From Hirundichthys speculiger (Eukaryota > Chordata > Actinopteri > Beloniformes > Exocoetidae), in the NCBI GenBank assembly GCA_018398805.1, contig JAGFBZ010001895.1, forward strand, positions 3,541,501 through 3,605,500: a stretch of DNA of 64,000 bases. The letters run 5' to 3'. Under the pieces are notes generated by a model. It saw only the letters and a list, made by a program, of their open reading frames with translations, was not told where the DNA came from and ran no database searches. The first letter of the stretch is position 1. Each line of letters begins with the position of its first letter. Made by a program: the position numbers and the translations under genes. Below, piece by piece: positions 60,690 to 64,000 of this stretch.

Positions 60690-61357
60690 ATCTATTATAT
60701 CTATTTAATATTTTTTATTATTGTATTTATTTCAAACTTAATTTGATATTAATAATAGTTTTTAATTTATTTAAAATAAAATAAAAGGAAGTTTGGGCTT
60801 TTATTTTGTCAAGCTGCCACCAGGAGTCACTGTTTCCCCGTCGTTGGTCTGTCAGTTTAATTGAATAAAATTCATCCATCCATCTATCCATTATCTATGC
60901 CCGCTTAATCCTTGAATAAAATTCAAATTTCAATTAATAATTAATTAAACTTTGATAAATTCAACTTCAAATCCACTGAAAAAAGAGGAGTTTGACAAAT
61001 AACAACCTCAGTCATAAGATGAATGCAGTAATTTTGATCTCAGAGTAGTAGAATTAATTTAAATTGGTTAATTGTGTTTCCAACTGCACGGAAAAATCGT
61101 TACGGTATTTTCTGTGTTCAAAAGTAAACAGTTCTGTTTTGTTTGGTTACCCAACTTTCATTATAAAACTTAGAACTGCAGTTTTTCTTGAAGGAGAATC
61201 ACATCCCCGAGCTCTCTTGATATTGGTGAGTTATTTTCAAAACAGCGTATCTAATTGATTGAAAATGTCCTGTAAAACAATAACAACACGTTAGTGAAGA
61301 ATTTGAAGAAATGTGTCGTAATGAGCTTGCTCATGTCAACTTTATTGCTGCACAGAC
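60690..61357. other. Upstream region of the SLC1-like gene
   Basis: AT-rich sequence before the start codon at 61358. Promoter elements are not obvious. Confidence 0.3.
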
Positions 61358-61624
61358 ATGGAGGACGAAATTACTGTCGGCCCCACAGACACGAACGGCA
61401 GCAGCGCTGATGTGAACAGCCGCTGTTCTGGACTGTGGCAAAACAAATTTCAGGTTTTAACTCTGTTCGCTGTCGTCCTGGGTAAGTTGTAAGAAGTTGA
61501 CCAAATAATTAATGTTGTGCTATTTCATAAAATAATTATATTGCTCGTTCAACATTAGACAAATAGAGGCATAGGGTCACTATATCTGTGTATCTATCTG
61601 TATATGTATATCTATATCTATATA

Positions 61625-61712
<88 letters not shown>

Positions 61713-63406
61713 AAAGATTTTGACTGGCATTGCATCTAATGAAAGTCACTGTCTGTTGCCTGGCAACCAGGGTACACTAACTGTAAAAATGACAGGTCCT
61801 CGCGAACATCTGACAACTGGTGAATAATACTGCCCCTACAGGCCGGCAGTAGGCATTAAGTATGAAGGATGTAACGCTTGATTTTACTCTCTTCTATATC
61901 TGAAATCTGGACTCACATTAGCTACTTTATTAGCTGTTTTGTCCCATTATCTTGAGTTTAGTTCCAAGACCTGTGCCTTTCTAAAACCTCAGGAAGTTGA
62001 TAAGTTGAACACTAAAAAATAAAATACAGCTCTGGATTGACTGCACAGTTTTTTTTTTTATTTTATTTTATTTTTTATTTTGCAGAATAACATTAGTTCC
62101 AAGACTGGATTTTAGTTCTATTTGCAAACTTTAAACCCTAGTCCAGCAATTCCCAAACTTCAGAATACCAAGGCTCAATCTGAAATGTGAAAAATCTCCG
62201 TGGCCCACCCAAACCTTTAATCACAACTGTGATCAACATCCAGGACTAGAAGCTATGTTCTGATATTAATGTAAGGGGTCAACAAATAAGATGACACATC
62301 TCATTCATCTCATGAATATTTTACAGTAATTAAAAACATATTTAAAAAAGATTGAGGATTTGAAACATATTTGTTTAATTTTAATGACCTCTCACGGCCC
62401 ACCTCCAGTACCACGATGGCCCACCTGGAGGCCGTGGCCCAATCACTGCTCTAGTCACTTACCAAATACAGGAATGCTATGAGAAAAGTAAAGTACACAT
62501 GGGCTCTCCACACATCAGCCTGCAGATGTTGAAAGGCAGGAGATAACAATTAGCCAAAAGAAGATACTGTAAAGACAGTTAAAGTCAGTACATCCAACTT
62601 CATAAAAGAGTTTCCATTTATTATATCCATGTGTCACATTTAATCTTTGAGGGTGAAAAACTTGAGCTCAAATTAATATGTGACTCAGGAGCAATGCTGG
62701 TTTTTGGAAGTCATGGATGTATCAACCAAGTAACTTCCATAACTTGAATGGTTGGTATAATTTAAATTCTTTAAATAGATAACTGTTAATTATGATACAA
62801 AAGGCTTGATTCATCTTTTCAAAATGGTTCATGTTCTGAAACTTATAAAGTATTGTGATTAAATTTCATGCCCCATTCTCCACTTCTGATTGACATTTCA
62901 GCCTGTACTGACTCAAACATACTGTGGACGTCAATATTTGTTTTAAATAAATAAATGTAATGTGTAGTTTAAGTTTCATGTTCTCCATCTCTCCCAATAC
63001 ATTATAAATCTTTAACTTTGTCACCCTGATTGCCTATGCTGTATATCTGCTATGTGGCTTTTCTTTGGATGTTTGATTATCATTTGTGCATATTTAGAAC
63101 CTAACATGTTATACACTTGATGCAGAGATGTCAGTTGAAGTTTGTTATGGATAATTTTACTTATCATGACATGAAAGTTCAGCAACATCTGAGTAATTCA
63201 TGCCTGACTGCAAAGAAATGTTCTCTTGACTTTTGGGAAACTGCATTTTCCATGTGAGGGTTAACCATCAGGTGAGAATTAACCATCATGCATCTCTGGT
63301 TATAGCTCTCTTTGAGGCGAATGTAATGTCAGACTTTTGCTTCCTACATTTGTCCACAAGATGTCAGTATACTCCTAACTCTTAATCAATGAAATGACAG
63401 ACCTTC

Positions 63407-63447
<41 letters not shown>

Positions 63448-63951
63448 CAACTGGGAAACAGAAACTTTTAAAATAAATTGTTGCATTCAAGACGCCTGTC
63501 CTGTCATTCAATATGTGTAAATGGCATGTTGACATGTTTGGCTGGTTTCATGGGATATTTTGTTTTTATTTGTGTGTTATTATTATAAACTTTTAAAGTA
63601 TACTGTGTTTGATATATATATTTTCAAATACAAACATGTATATTTTCATTTCAAATTTATTCAAAAGTCCAGCGTGGTTTTGTTTTGCCCTTAAATTTGT
63701 TCAAGAATTCTCACTGAGATATATTTGGCTGAGAAGATGAAATCTTTACATGCATATAGCATCCCTCATTTGCTTGTTTGAATCAATTTACTGCCATTTT
63801 TGCCACACAGGGTTTGGCCTAGGCTTTCTTCTGAAGTTCTTTGTGCCTTCTGGTGAATTTGGTAACCTATACATCGGCTTTCCAGGAGACATTTTCCTAG
63901 AGCTGCTTCAGGTGTTTACGGTTCCTTTACTTGTGACAAGTGTGGTAACAG
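61358..63951 (+). CDS. SLC1-family amino-acid transporter, N-terminal exons only
   Basis: Sodium-coupled glutamate/neutral amino-acid transporter family, plasma membrane. Two exons, 61358-61481 and 63811-63951, join in phase (GTC CTG G / GG TTT) to give 88 codons before the next donor (gtaagc, 63952). The product starts [20 protein letters not shown] and enters TM1 ([20 protein letters not shown]), then has [19 protein letters not shown] leading into TM2 with VTSVVTG. The FPG(D/E)xFL and the P-L-xx-S-xVTG pattern are the family signature. The N-terminus is much shorter than in EAAT1-3. [15 protein letters not shown] differs from the usual RMLKMLILPLIVSS, so this may be one of the fish-retained members (slc1a8/slc1a9) rather than EAAT1-5 or ASCT1/2. 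The remaining exons lie beyond the right edge. Confidence 0.82.
61630..61709. repeat. (TA)n microsatellite in the SLC1-like intron
   Basis: An uninterrupted TA run of about 80 bases, preceded by tatc-rich sequence. Confidence 0.97.
62144..62448. mobile_element. Small hAT-like element in the SLC1-like intron
   Basis: The left end cagcaattcccaaac and the reverse complement of the right end, cagtgattgggccac, are weak inverted repeats starting with CAG. The flanks ccctagtc (62136-62143) and ctctagtc (62449-62456) match at 7 of 8 positions. Non-coding; boundaries are less certain than for the other hAT copies. Confidence 0.6.
63410..63446. repeat. (AAT)n microsatellite
   Basis: About twelve tandem AAT units in the intron of the SLC1-like gene. 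Confidence 0.95.
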
Positions 63952-64000
63952 GTAAGCTGTTGGTGTATTTCTAAAGAGGCTAACAGTTTTCGTAACGTGT

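Overview
This is vertebrate nuclear DNA, almost certainly from a teleost fish and perhaps a percomorph. The genes are split into short exons with GT-AG introns. The gene content, V-SINE-type SINEs, Tc1/mariner and hAT elements, L2/Rex-like LINE fragments and long (TA)n and (CA)n tracts are typical of teleosts. Splice junctions below were called by eye from GT/AG signals, reading phase and remembered family proteins; no alignment was run.

Left part (1-27 kb). Three neighbours correspond to part of human 16p11.2. They are a BACURD/KCTD13-like BTB gene (minus strand, 3' end outside the window), a complete 18-exon sez6l2 (minus) and a complete 5-exon asphd1 (plus, divergent from sez6l2). A split REST/RE1-like element lies about 1 kb upstream of the sez6l2 start codon.

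Middle (27-42.5 kb). This is mostly intergenic and repeat-rich. It holds a complete cabp5-like calcium-binding protein gene (minus), a LINE broken by two insertions, a full-length 7SL (SRP) RNA copy (minus), a V-SINE and a decayed coiled-coil coding region.

Right part (42.5-64 kb). A complete 8-exon cfap53 gene (cilia protein, minus, with an X-box upstream) is flanked on both sides by broken immunoglobulin heavy-chain constant/transmembrane exons (about 42.9-44.1 kb and 55.2-57.5 kb). The two flanks are partial duplicates of one another. The first two coding exons of an SLC1-family amino-acid transporter (plus) enter at the right edge and run off the window.

Mobile DNA. At least six hAT-type insertions can be bounded by 8-bp target duplications, including one nested inside another. 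Two Tc1/mariner copies (TA duplications, broken transposases) and a TTAA-flanked MITE are also bounded. No operon, CRISPR or prokaryotic feature is present. The genes are unrelated single-copy vertebrate genes, so there is no joint pathway beyond conserved linkage of the 16p11.2-like block.
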